From NCBI GenBank assembly GCA_041485845.1, contig JBGPKH010000464.1, positions 1 through 7,333 on the forward strand: a stretch of 7,333 nt of DNA. The letters run 5' to 3'. Both the position numbers and the translations under genes were made by a program. The notes beneath the pieces were generated by a model that saw nothing but the letters and a program-made list of their open reading frames with translations, searched no databases and had not been told where the DNA came from. Origin of the DNA: OMOG01 sp041485845 (lineage in GTDB: Bacteria > Acidobacteriota > Terriglobia > Bryobacterales > Bryobacteraceae). Below are positions 1 through 6,850 of this stretch, in pieces. Every line of letters begins with the position of its first letter. The stretch's first letter is position 1.

Positions 1-351
1 CACGATCGGATGGCGGTGCCCGGTCACCGCGGTCGGAAACTTCGCGAAGACCGTGGGCGCCTCGGGAATCGCCATCCCCGACTCTGCCGCGTGATCGCGG
101 TAGTTCAGGCCGATGCAGACGATCTTGGGCGGCCGGGGAATGGGCGCCGCGAGCTCCGTCGTCAACGGGTCCAGAAGCTCAGAGCAGGATGGGCTTCCCA
201 GCCAGCGCTGCACGCGGTCCATGGCGTCCGGGCCTCCGGCGATCACCGAGATCAAATCGGCGAATCCCGCGCCTCGAATCCGGACCACCTGGTCTTCCAA
301 CATGACGCCGGGTTCGGTGTAGCCTTGTCTCTGAATGGTGACGAATCGCAA
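1..351 (-). CDS. Fumarylacetoacetate hydrolase (FAH) family protein, N-terminal part (cut by the left edge)
   Basis: Reading leftward from a TTG at 351-349, the frame stays open for 117 codons to base 1. It begins MRFVTIQRQGYTEPGVML (TTG read as Met). Residues 76-90 read KIVCIGLNYRDHAAE, the hallmark at the junction between the small N-terminal domain and the catalytic fold of FAH/2-hydroxyhepta-2,4-diene-1,7-dioate isomerase-type enzymes. It is followed by PEAPTVFAKFPTAVTG, also typical of the family. These are cytoplasmic, metal-dependent enzymes that cleave C-C bonds in, or isomerise or hydrate, acylpyruvate-like intermediates, often in aromatic catabolism. The acidic metal ligands lie further on and fall outside the window, so activity and substrate cannot be judged. 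The TTG start is chosen because AGGAG (minus strand, bases 365-361) sits nine bases upstream and the protein begins as family members do. The gene is divergent from the peptidase gene. Confidence 0.87.
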   Translation of the reverse strand, partial: MRFVTIQRQGYTEPGVMLEDQVVRIRGAGFADLISVIAGGPDAMDRVQRWLGSPSCSELLDPLTTELAAPIPRPPKIVCIGLNYRDHAAESGMAIPEAPTVFAKFPTAVTGHRHPIV

Positions 352-360
352 TTGAGCAAT

Positions 361-365
361 CTCCT
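361..365 (-). promoter_or_regulatory. Shine-Dalgarno site for the FAH-family gene
   Basis: On the minus strand these bases read AGGAG, nine bases upstream of the TTG at 351-349. The site supports the non-ATG start and excludes a start further upstream. Confidence 0.7.
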
Positions 366-374
366 GTAATCGCG

Positions 375-388
375 GGGCATCGATGCCC
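375..388. promoter_or_regulatory. 14-bp perfect palindrome in a divergent intergenic gap, candidate operator
   Basis: GGGCATCGATGCCC is its own reverse complement over all 14 bases. Its centre (381/382) coincides with the midpoint of the 352-412 gap between the two divergent starts. No loop is left between the arms, so a hairpin is unlikely; a binding site for a dimeric regulator serving both genes fits better. No regulator gene lies in the window to pair with it. Confidence 0.4.
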
Positions 389-412
389 GTGCCACCATTG
401 TAGACTGGGATC

Positions 413-2806
413 ATGCGTTGGCTCGCTGCGCTGGCCCTGGTCACCCATCTTCCTCTAACGGCTGCGACCGCCGCGGATGTGGCGCGCGCCATCCGGGAGA
501 CGGGCTTCGACCGCGACGAGTGCTACCGCGTCCGCGATCTGACGTTGATCAAGGAAGACATCCGCATCTACTTCAATGAAGGCCACCTCATCTTCAGCAA
601 ACCCGTGGCCGGGCGGCGAATCGCGGCGGTTTTTTCCGCGGATGTCGAGGGCGGCGATGGCGAGATTATTCTTCTTCCGCCGGACCGCGCCGAGCGGCGT
701 TCGCTGGCCAGCTACATCGGCGCCCCCAACCTCGACGATCACTTCCGCGCCGCGCTCCTGCTTTTCACGGGCGACGACTATGACCGGCTGAAGTCCCAGC
801 TTCCGAACAATCCCGCCAATAAGAAAGCGCCGGAAATCGGCGCGATCATGGACGAGGAATGGACTCCGGTGCTGCACAACCTCAGCGCCAGCTATCAGAC
901 CCGCCTCACTCTGGACCTGCTGGGCGGGCTCGGGCGCAAGGCGGGACTCTTTGCGGCGCTCTTCAGCAGCACGAAGCTCGGCAACTTCGACGTGGCTTTC
1001 GATCCCGAGGGTAAGGAACAGGTCCTGGCCGGGCAGGTTGCCAGCCGGGACAATCGGGCGTACTTCGACGTGTGGACCAGCTTTGCGGCCAGGTCGTTCC
1101 GCAATAACCCGGCGCCGCGGAAGGCCGACCTGTCGATGAGCGACTACCGCATCGAGGCCACCGTCAATCCGGACCTCACACTAACGGCCGTCACGCGCGT
1201 CAAGGTCAAGCCGGCGGTGGATGGTATGACGGCGACGGCGTTCGATATTACCCCGCAGATGGAGGTCACGGGGGTCACGGTCGACGGCCGCCCCGCGGAG
1301 GTGTTGCAGCGCGATTCGCTGCGGCTCAACCTGACTCGCGGTGGCAACAATCTCTTCCTGGTGGTGCCCGCGGAGCCGCTGCGCACGGGACAGGATTACG
1401 AATTCGAATTTCAGCATTCCGGCAAGGTCATCCACGACGCGGGCGACCGGGTGTTCTACGTCAGCGCGCGAGGCAGTTGGTACCCCACGCACCGGCTGGA
1501 GTTCGCGCAATACGACCTGCTCTTCCGCTACCCCAGGGATCTGGATCTGGTCACTCCCGGCGACGTGGTCGAGGATCGCACCGACGGCGAGTGGCGCATC
1601 ACGCGGCGGCGGACATCCAACTCGATTCGCATCGCCGCGTTCAATCTCGGCAACTACGAACACGCGCGCGTGGAGCGTGGCGGATATGTAGTGGATGTTT
1701 GCGCCAACCGCGCGCTGGAGCGGGCCCTCCAGCCGCGGCCGCAGCCGGCGCCGGCGCCGATGCCTCCTTCGATCCGGCCACGCCGCATTCCGGACTCTAT
1801 GCCCGAGACGCAGACCGTGCTGCCTCCGCCGGACCCGATGGCGCGGCTCAAGAGCCTGGCCGAGGAAGTGGCCTCGGCCCTGGAGTTCATGGCTTCCAAG
1901 TTCGGACCGCCGACGCTTCCGCACCTGACGGTTTCACCGATTCCCGCCTCGTTCGGCCAGGGCTTCCCAGGACTGATCTATCTCTCTACGCTGGCCTATC
2001 TGAAGAATCTGCCGGGACAGCACCTGGCGGGCGGCGAACCGCAGGAACTGTTTTTCCAGGACCTCCTGCAGGCGCACGAAACGGCGCACCAGTGGTGGGG
2101 CAATCGCGTGTGCGTGGGCTCCTATCGCGACTACTGGCTCATGGAGGCCCTGGCGAACTACTCCGCGCTCCTCTATGTGGAAAAGAGCAAAGGCGCGCGC
2201 GAGATGGAGCGGATGCTGGACAGCTACCGTGTTGCTTTGGTGGCCAAGGGCGAGAACGGGCAGAGCGTGGATTCCACGGGACCCATCGTCCTGGGCACGC
2301 GCCTGGAAAGTTCGCAGGAGCCGCGCGCATGGCGCTCCATCACCTATGGTAAGGGCTCGTGGATTGTCCAGATGCTGCGCCAACGCATGGGCGACGAGCG
2401 ATTCTTCTCGATGCTCGCCCAAGTAGTGAAGCGCTACGATCACAAAGAGATCACGACGGAAGAGTTCCGCGCGTTGGCCGCGCTGTTCCTGCCGCCCAAG
2501 ACGGACGACCCGCAACTGGAGATCTTCTTCGAGCAGTGGGTCTACGGAACCGGTATTCCCACCCTGAAACTGACCTGGTCGTTGAAGGGCAAAGCGCCCG
2601 CGCTCCGGCTGGTCGGGACGCTGTCACAGTCCGACGTGGATGAGGATTTCACCGCGCCGGTGCCGGTGGAAATTCAGGTGGCGCGGGGGCGGAGCATCAC
2701 CCAGTGGGTGCGCTCCTCAAATACGCCCGTGACGTTCACCGTTCCGCTGAAACAGGCGCCACTGAAGGTCGCGTTGGATCCACACCACGGCGTGCTGCGG
2801 CGGTAG
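413..2806 (+). CDS. Exported M1-type zinc metallopeptidase lacking the usual GxMEN motif
   Basis: The 797-residue protein starts with a signal peptide (hydrophobic to about residue 20, likely cut near TAATA-AD), so it should act outside the cytoplasm. Residues 22-240 match no family I recognise. From about Y245 to 430 it resembles the M1 N-terminal beta domain. A proline-rich linker covers 441-475. The catalytic domain has HETAH at 555-559 and a Glu 18 residues later at 578, the exact HExxH-x18-E zinc site of M1. ITYGKG (Y645) matches the family YxKG segment that bears the catalytic tyrosine. About 37 residues before HETAH, where aminopeptidases have GxMEN, this protein has GFPGL (517-521), without the Glu that holds a substrate's free amino end. 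The family is therefore clear, but true aminopeptidase activity is doubtful. The ATG at 413 is set by the signal peptide; there is no well-spaced Shine-Dalgarno site. Confidence 0.93.
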   Translation: MRWLAALALVTHLPLTAATAADVARAIRETGFDRDECYRVRDLTLIKEDIRIYFNEGHLIFSKPVAGRRIAAVFSADVEGGDGEIILLPPDRAERRSLASYIGAPNLDDHFRAALLLFTGDDYDRLKSQLPNNPANKKAPEIGAIMDEEWTPVLHNLSASYQTRLTLDLLGGLGRKAGLFAALFSSTKLGNFDVAFDPEGKEQVLAGQVASRDNRAYFDVWTSFAARSFRNNPAPRKADLSMSDYRIEATVNPDLTLTAVTRVKVKPAVDGMTATAFDITPQMEVTGVTVDGRPAEVLQRDSLRLNLTRGGNNLFLVVPAEPLRTGQDYEFEFQHSGKVIHDAGDRVFYVSARGSWYPTHRLEFAQYDLLFRYPRDLDLVTPGDVVEDRTDGEWRITRRRTSNSIRIAAFNLGNYEHARVERGGYVVDVCANRALERALQPRPQPAPAPMPPSIRPRRIPDSMPETQTVLPPPDPMARLKSLAEEVASALEFMASKFGPPTLPHLTVSPIPASFGQGFPGLIYLSTLAYLKNLPGQHLAGGEPQELFFQDLLQAHETAHQWWGNRVCVGSYRDYWLMEALANYSALLYVEKSKGAREMERMLDSYRVALVAKGENGQSVDSTGPIVLGTRLESSQEPRAWRSITYGKGSWIVQMLRQRMGDERFFSMLAQVVKRYDHKEITTEEFRALAALFLPPKTDDPQLEIFFEQWVYGTGIPTLKLTWSLKGKAPALRLVGTLSQSDVDEDFTAPVPVEIQVARGRSITQWVRSSNTPVTFTVPLKQAPLKVALDPHHGVLRR

Positions 2807-2830
2807 TGGGACAGGCCTCCCGGCCTGTCC
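2806..2830 (+). repeat. Palindromic repeat, copy 1, directly after the peptidase stop codon
   Basis: A perfect 9-bp stem (GGACAGGCC at 2809-2817, GGCCTGTCC at 2822-2830) encloses the loop TCCC. It begins on the last base of the TAG stop. No T-run follows, so it is not a classical rho-independent terminator, but it could protect the 3' end of the mRNA or assist termination. A second copy in the opposite orientation lies at 2895-2919, matching at 21 of 25 positions. I recall similar GGACAGGC-type palindromes as common in Solibacter-like genomes, but could not check this here. Confidence 0.75.
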
Positions 2831-2894
2831 AATCTAATCTGACGAACGCGCTCGGCCAGACGCCACGTGACGAATTGCGCAGCGCCCTCGGCGT

Positions 2895-2919
2895 AGACAG
2901 GCCAGGAGGACTGTCCTAC
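2895..2919 (-). repeat. Palindromic repeat, copy 2, directly after the permease stop codon
   Basis: Read on the minus strand, this starts at the base right after the permease TAA (2922-2920). It shows GGACAGTCC, loop TCCT, then GGCCTGTCT. The nine paired positions include seven Watson-Crick pairs, one G-T pair and one mismatch. It matches copy 1 at 21 of 25 positions and sits in the same place relative to its own gene. The 64 bases between the copies hold nothing else I recognise. Confidence 0.7.
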
Positions 2920-5355
2920 TTACTCGTCCCTCAGCGCGGTCACGGGATCCACTCGGGCCGCGCGCCGCGCCGGCCAAAAGCTGGCAAAGATTCCGGCGGC
3001 GAACAGCAGTACCGTCACCGCTGCGAACGAGTACGGGTCGAAGGTCGAGACGTTTCGCACCAACCCGGAAAGCACTTTCACCGACGCGAGACTGGCGGCG
3101 AGCCCCACCAGAATCCCGATGCCCAGCAGCTTGGTCCCCATGGCGAGGACCATGCCGATCACCTGCCTGATGCTGGCGCCAAGCGCAATCCGAATTCCGA
3201 TCTCCCGCCGCTGCTGGGCCACGGCATGCGAGATGACTCCGTAGATTCCGAACAGCGCCAGCACCAGTCCGAGCGCGGCGAACACCGCGAACAGAAGCAG
3301 GTTGAACCGCGGCCGCGCGTATGCGTTTTCGCTGAGCACGGTTTCCATCGATTTGTCTTCCATCACCGGCTGGATGGGATCGACCGCATAAACCTGGGCC
3401 TTCACCGCCCGATTCAGCGACTCTGGCCGGCCATTGCCCAGCGCAAAGATGCGGTCCCCGCGGCCGACAATCGTGTAGGGAAGAAAGATCTCCGGCCAGA
3501 TCTCGTCGGAGGTCACGCGGTTCACCGTGTCCTTCACGACTCCCACGATCTGGAAAGAGTCGCCGGCAAGGCTCAGCGGCGGGTTGCGCAAGGCCGGGAT
3601 GCGAATCATGCGGCCGATCGCATCGCCGCCCGAAAAGTACCGGCGGACCAGGGTCTGGTTCACCACCACGCTGTGAAGCCGCGCGTTCACTTCCTGCTCC
3701 GTGAGGAAACGCCCCTGCACCAGGGAAATGCCCATCACCTTGTCATAGTCCTCGTTGGTCTGCTGCACGAGCACCGCGCGCGTATCCTGCTGTGGATTGC
3801 CGATCACCGCTATGGGCGCGTTGAAGCCGTAAACCAGCGGCAGGCCACCGTTGATGCCTACGGCAATCACACCGGGAACGGACTTGATCCGCCGCAGTAC
3901 GTCCTGGAGGAACGCGTTACGCCGGTTTGCGTCGGGATACCGCGTGTCGGAAAACGGAATGCGCATGGTGAGGATTCGATCGGGATGAAACGCGAGATTG
4001 GCGCCCTGGATGGAAATCAGGGTACGGATCATGAGGCTGGCTCCCACCAACAGCATCATGGAAAGAGCGACTTCGCCCACCACCAGAATGCCGCGCATCA
4101 CGCGCTGGCGCGTCCCTCCGGCGGCGCCGCGGCCGGCTTCCTTGAGCGGGGTCAGCAGGTCGCGCCCGGAGAGGTGCAGCGCCGGCGCCAGCCCGAACAG
4201 AAGGGCCGCAGTGATCGAAACTGCCAGGGTGAAGAGCAGCACGGGCGCGTTGAGCCGGATTTGCGCCTCATCGGGGATGGTGTTCGGCGGAACCATCGCG
4301 ATGATTCCCCGCAGCCCGGCGTTCGCGATCAGGATACCCAGCGCGCCTCCGGCCACAGCTAACAGCAGGCTCTCCGCGAGCAACTGCCTGACCAGTCGGA
4401 ATCGGCTGGCGCCCATGGAAGCGCGGATGGCGATTTCGCGGCGCCGGAATGCCGCGCGCGAAAGCAGCAAGTTGGAAACGTTCACACACGCGATCAGCAG
4501 CAGTAGGCCCACGGCGCCGAAGAGGATCCACAGAGCATCCTGGATTCCGCTGGGAAACGTCTCGCCGAAGTCGCGAAGCTGGATACGCCACTTCTTGGGA
4601 AAATCGTCGGGGCGCCGGCGCTGGAGATCCTCGAAGATCGGCTGCAGATCGGCTACCGCCTGCGATCTCGTTACACCCGGCTTGAGGCGGCCCAGGAGGT
4701 GCACCGCACGTTCCCCGTCCACCGTTTGCCCGCGGTGGAAAACGTCCGGCAGGTAGACATCGGCGCCGCGCCACATGAACCGCGGCGGCATTACGCCGGC
4801 CACGGTGCGGATCTTGCCGTTGAGTTGAAGCTTGCGGCCGATGACGCCGGGGTCGCCCCCGAACTGCCGCTGCCAGAATTTGTAGCCCAGGATGGTGACG
4901 GGCTCGGTCCCCTCGATGGCGTCGGAGGGCGCCGTCCCGCGGCCGATCAAGGGCGACACGCCCATCACGTCGAAGGTGTTCATGGTGCAGTGATTGCCGC
5001 GGAGACGCTGCGGGTCGCCCGCGCCGGTCCAGGTGATGTCGGACCAGGTGGAGGCGACGACTCCTTCAAAAACGGAGTTACGCTCCGCAATTTCCAGGAA
5101 CTGGTCGATCGGGTAATAGCTGCCGTTCCCGCCGCGTTCGGCGCGAATGGTGACGCTCATCAGACGATCCGGCTCCTTGTAGGGGAACGGGTCGAGTATG
5201 ACGGCATAGATGACGCTGTACATGGCGGTGCTCCCGCCGATGCCGAGCGCCAGGGAGCCGGCGGCGATGGCCGTAAACGCGCGGTTCCTGGCGAGGCTGC
5301 GCGCGCCGAAGCGGAGGTCGCGCAGGAAGTGCTCGAACCATGCGAAGAGCTGCAT
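2920..5355 (-). CDS. MacB/FtsX-like ABC transporter permease without ATPase (acidobacterial orphan permease type)
   Basis: An 811-residue membrane protein with the duplicated layout of this group. Helix 1 lies at about 27-53 in the typical stretch ARNRAFTAIAAGSLALGIG. A periplasmic MacB-PCD-like domain spans about 60-265, with the usual VIGRKLQLNG. An FtsX core with three helices (about 274-298, 325-353, 371-393) contains RRREIAIRASMGASR. A second half follows: helix at 422-446, periplasmic domain about 455-680, and an FtsX core with helices near 684-710, 735-765 and 773-794. It contains QRREIGIRIALGAS and ends PARRAARVDPVTALRDE. No Walker A or signature motif is present, and no ATPase gene lies nearby. 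MacB relatives move substrates across or couple events over the envelope; this subgroup's substrate is unknown. The frame is open further upstream to 5595, but homology starts just after the ATG at 5355. That start leaves room for a promoter and has a weak GGA site six bases upstream. ATG 5409 is an alternative. Confidence 0.95.
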   Translation of the reverse strand: MQLFAWFEHFLRDLRFGARSLARNRAFTAIAAGSLALGIGGSTAMYSVIYAVILDPFPYKEPDRLMSVTIRAERGGNGSYYPIDQFLEIAERNSVFEGVVASTWSDITWTGAGDPQRLRGNHCTMNTFDVMGVSPLIGRGTAPSDAIEGTEPVTILGYKFWQRQFGGDPGVIGRKLQLNGKIRTVAGVMPPRFMWRGADVYLPDVFHRGQTVDGERAVHLLGRLKPGVTRSQAVADLQPIFEDLQRRRPDDFPKKWRIQLRDFGETFPSGIQDALWILFGAVGLLLLIACVNVSNLLLSRAAFRRREIAIRASMGASRFRLVRQLLAESLLLAVAGGALGILIANAGLRGIIAMVPPNTIPDEAQIRLNAPVLLFTLAVSITAALLFGLAPALHLSGRDLLTPLKEAGRGAAGGTRQRVMRGILVVGEVALSMMLLVGASLMIRTLISIQGANLAFHPDRILTMRIPFSDTRYPDANRRNAFLQDVLRRIKSVPGVIAVGINGGLPLVYGFNAPIAVIGNPQQDTRAVLVQQTNEDYDKVMGISLVQGRFLTEQEVNARLHSVVVNQTLVRRYFSGGDAIGRMIRIPALRNPPLSLAGDSFQIVGVVKDTVNRVTSDEIWPEIFLPYTIVGRGDRIFALGNGRPESLNRAVKAQVYAVDPIQPVMEDKSMETVLSENAYARPRFNLLLFAVFAALGLVLALFGIYGVISHAVAQQRREIGIRIALGASIRQVIGMVLAMGTKLLGIGILVGLAASLASVKVLSGLVRNVSTFDPYSFAAVTVLLFAAGIFASFWPARRAARVDPVTALRDE

Positions 5356-5385
5356 ACGTAATCCGACGTCGGGGCGCAGAATTTT

Positions 5386-5407
5386 GTTAACCAGTATTTT
5401 GGATAAC
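5386..5407. promoter_or_regulatory. Imperfect inverted repeat in an AT-rich divergent promoter region, candidate operator
   Basis: GTTAACCA (5386-5393) and TGGATAAC (5400-5407) are inverted copies with seven of eight positions matching and six bases between them. They lie in a block of about 35 bases that is far richer in A and T than its surroundings, between the divergent permease and small-protein starts. This fits a promoter with an operator for a dimeric regulator. A PadR-family protein is a reasonable guess for this permease type, but no such gene is in the window. Confidence 0.4.
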
Positions 5408-5415
5408 ATATATCC

Positions 5416-5661
5416 ATGGAGACGCGACAGATTGTCACGACTTTTCTGCTCGGCTGCTTTCTGCTCGCTTTGGGGCTGATTCCGGGGGTGGTGCAGGGGA
5501 TCATGAAAGGACTTGAGAATTTTCGCGACTCGCTGTCGCATTTTCCCCCGAGATCGCATCACTCCATTGACACCGGTGAGCGGTTTCCCGGGCAAATCTG
5601 GTTCGCCGTGGCCGGCGCGGCCTTGATGGCAATCAGTCTGCTAGCTCTTATTTCCAAGTGA
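5416..5661 (+). CDS. Small protein with two predicted membrane helices, function unknown
   Basis: This 81-residue reading frame is not a family I recognise. It shows a short charged start (METR), a hydrophobic helix at about 7-29, a polar loop of about 30 residues (31-60) with charged, His and Pro residues, a second hydrophobic helix at about 61-79 (IWFAVAGAALMAISLLALI), and a terminal Lys. Two well-bounded membrane segments are a better sign of coding than the opposite strand, which here gives a polar, low-complexity extension of the permease. The gene starts 60 bp from the permease start and is divergent to it, so it may share control with the permease or assist it; that is inference. No Shine-Dalgarno site precedes the ATG, which weakens the call, though a leaderless transcript is possible. 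Confidence 0.58.
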   Translation: METRQIVTTFLLGCFLLALGLIPGVVQGIMKGLENFRDSLSHFPPRSHHSIDTGERFPGQIWFAVAGAALMAISLLALISK

Positions 5662-5738
5662 CTGCATACGCTCAGGGCTCGTGATGGACAAGGCATACGC
5701 GTGGCCCCTGTAGCGATAGGCAGCAGACGCCGATGCCC
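5662..5738. other. Convergent intergenic gap without clear signals
   Basis: These 77 bases separate the ends of the small membrane protein gene and the peroxidase gene. CAGGGC (5673-5678) can pair weakly with GCCCCTG (5704-5710) across a long loop. There is no compact GC-rich stem followed by T residues, and no copy of the palindromic repeat seen at 2806-2919. Confidence 0.5.
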
Positions 5739-6824
5739 CTACTTACGGACCTCGTGGGCCGTCCCTTGCAAACAACGAAAAAACGCGATGATATTCTGCT
5801 TTTCCGAGGGGGAGAGATGGAGGGGCCGAATCTCGGGATCGAGCCCTGGATTTCGATTGCCGCCGCGATCGTAATACTCGACGACCTCTTCGAGAGTGGC
5901 GATGCTGCCGTCATGCATGTATGGCGCGGTGAGAGCAATCTCGCGGAGTGTCGGCGTTTTGAACGCGCCGCGGTCTTGCGCCTTGCCGGTCACCCCGAAC
6001 CGGCCTTCGTCCTGCAACCGGCCGTCGCGCCACGCCATGCCCGTATTGTGAAACTGCTCATCGGTAAAGTTCGGGCCGGCATGGCAGGCCACGCAGTTCG
6101 CCTTCCCGCGAAAGAGCTGTAAGCCGGCCTGCTGCGCGGTCGAAAGCGCGTTGCGGTCGCCGTTGATGAAGCGGTCGAATGCGGAGTCGCCGGACAGAAG
6201 GGACCGGACGAAACTCGCCAGCGCCCGCGAGATTTCTTCGGCGCTGAGTCCGGCGCGGGCGGCGGCTTCCGGGAGGGGCAAATCCATTTCGTTGACGTCT
6301 TGAATCGGTTTGAGCACCTGCTCTTCGAGCGACGCCACGCGGCCGTCCCAGAAGAACGACCGGCCGTAGCCGCGGTTGATCAGCGCCGGAGCGTTTCGGC
6401 GGCCTCGCCGGCCGTTTACCCCGATGGCGATGGGCCGGCGGTCGGAGAAGGCACGCTCCGGGTCGTGGCACGAGGCGCAGGCGATCGACTCATCGCGCGA
6501 GAGGCGGCGGTCAAAGAATAACCGCCGCCCCAGTTCGATTTTTCGCGGGGTAAGCGAGTTCTGCTCGGGCACAGGCATATACAGATCGAGCCCCAGCGGC
6601 ACCCTCAGATTCTCTCCGCGGGCATGATGGACGAGGAGCGCGAGCAGGCAGACTGCCGATAGAACCGAACGGCGGTTGCGCGCCGGTTCCTTGGCCAACT
6701 TGTAGATGCTCACGCCCACCACTCCGGCAACGACAATAAGCAACCCGCAGGCGACTACCGACAGCCAGAAAAAGAAGACGAGCACCATTTCGTAGAGTTC
6801 CCACACGGATATCTCGGGTGGCAT
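5739..6824 (-). CDS. Di-haem cytochrome c peroxidase / MauG-family protein, membrane-anchored
   Basis: The 361-residue protein has two c-type haem sites, CASCH (C116, C119, H120) and CVACH (C244, C247, H248). The spacing and surroundings are those of bacterial di-haem peroxidases, including LGRRLFFDRRLSRD before the first site and TPTLREIALTAPYMHDGS (289-306) near the end. M303 in that stretch is where the family usually places the second axial ligand of the high-potential haem. MauG itself has Tyr as the distal ligand, so a CCP-like enzyme reducing hydrogen peroxide in the periplasm is more likely than a MauG-type cofactor-maturing one. The N-terminus is odd: a long hydrophobic segment (about 13-42), a basic stretch KLAKEPARNRR, then a second hydrophobic segment (about 54-67). 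The ATG at 6824 is chosen for the GGAGGA three bases upstream; the open frame continues to 7034 but overlaps the preceding gene. The gap to that gene is 26 bp, suggesting an operon. Confidence 0.94.
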   Translation of the reverse strand: MPPEISVWELYEMVLVFFFWLSVVACGLLIVVAGVVGVSIYKLAKEPARNRRSVLSAVCLLALLVHHARGENLRVPLGLDLYMPVPEQNSLTPRKIELGRRLFFDRRLSRDESIACASCHDPERAFSDRRPIAIGVNGRRGRRNAPALINRGYGRSFFWDGRVASLEEQVLKPIQDVNEMDLPLPEAAARAGLSAEEISRALASFVRSLLSGDSAFDRFINGDRNALSTAQQAGLQLFRGKANCVACHAGPNFTDEQFHNTGMAWRDGRLQDEGRFGVTGKAQDRGAFKTPTLREIALTAPYMHDGSIATLEEVVEYYDRGGNRNPGLDPEIRPLHLSPSEKQNIIAFFRCLQGTAHEVRK

Positions 6825-6827
6825 GGC

Positions 6828-6833
6828 TCCTCC
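6828..6833 (-). promoter_or_regulatory. Shine-Dalgarno site fixing the peroxidase start
   Basis: Minus-strand GGAGGA ends three bases before the ATG at 6824-6822. It lies in the 26-bp gap after the upstream gene's stop. It argues against longer starts reaching back to 7034, which would run inside the neighbouring gene. Confidence 0.7.
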
Positions 6834-6850
6834 AGTTTCTTGATGGCGCC

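Noticed and set aside
10..369. 119-codon plus-strand frame at the left edge
   Set aside because: It lies opposite the clear FAH-family reading frame, and the product is Arg/Gly-rich without family features.
1181..1924. 247-codon minus-strand frame inside the peptidase gene
   Set aside because: Arg/His-rich low-complexity product opposite a well-supported peptidase domain; a shadow frame.
1477..2352. 291-codon plus-strand frame overlapping the peptidase gene in another frame
   Set aside because: It overlaps the zinc-site region of the peptidase, and its product is Gly/Ala/Arg-rich without motifs; a shadow frame.
2704..4362. 552-codon open frame on the plus strand, antisense to the permease gene
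   Set aside because: The translation is rich in His, Arg, Gly and Gln with no recognisable domain or membrane pattern. The minus strand here encodes a clear MacB/FtsX permease. Long antisense frames are common in GC-rich genes.
5356..5595. 80-residue N-terminal extension of the permease to an upstream ATG
   Set aside because: The extension is polar and unlike the family. It would cover the AT-rich promoter-like gap and lie antisense to the small membrane protein gene. Family similarity begins right after the ATG at 5355.
5673..5710. Possible terminator hairpin between the small membrane protein and peroxidase genes
   Set aside because: The stem is only about five to six pairs with a loop of some 25 bases and no T-run; too weak to call.
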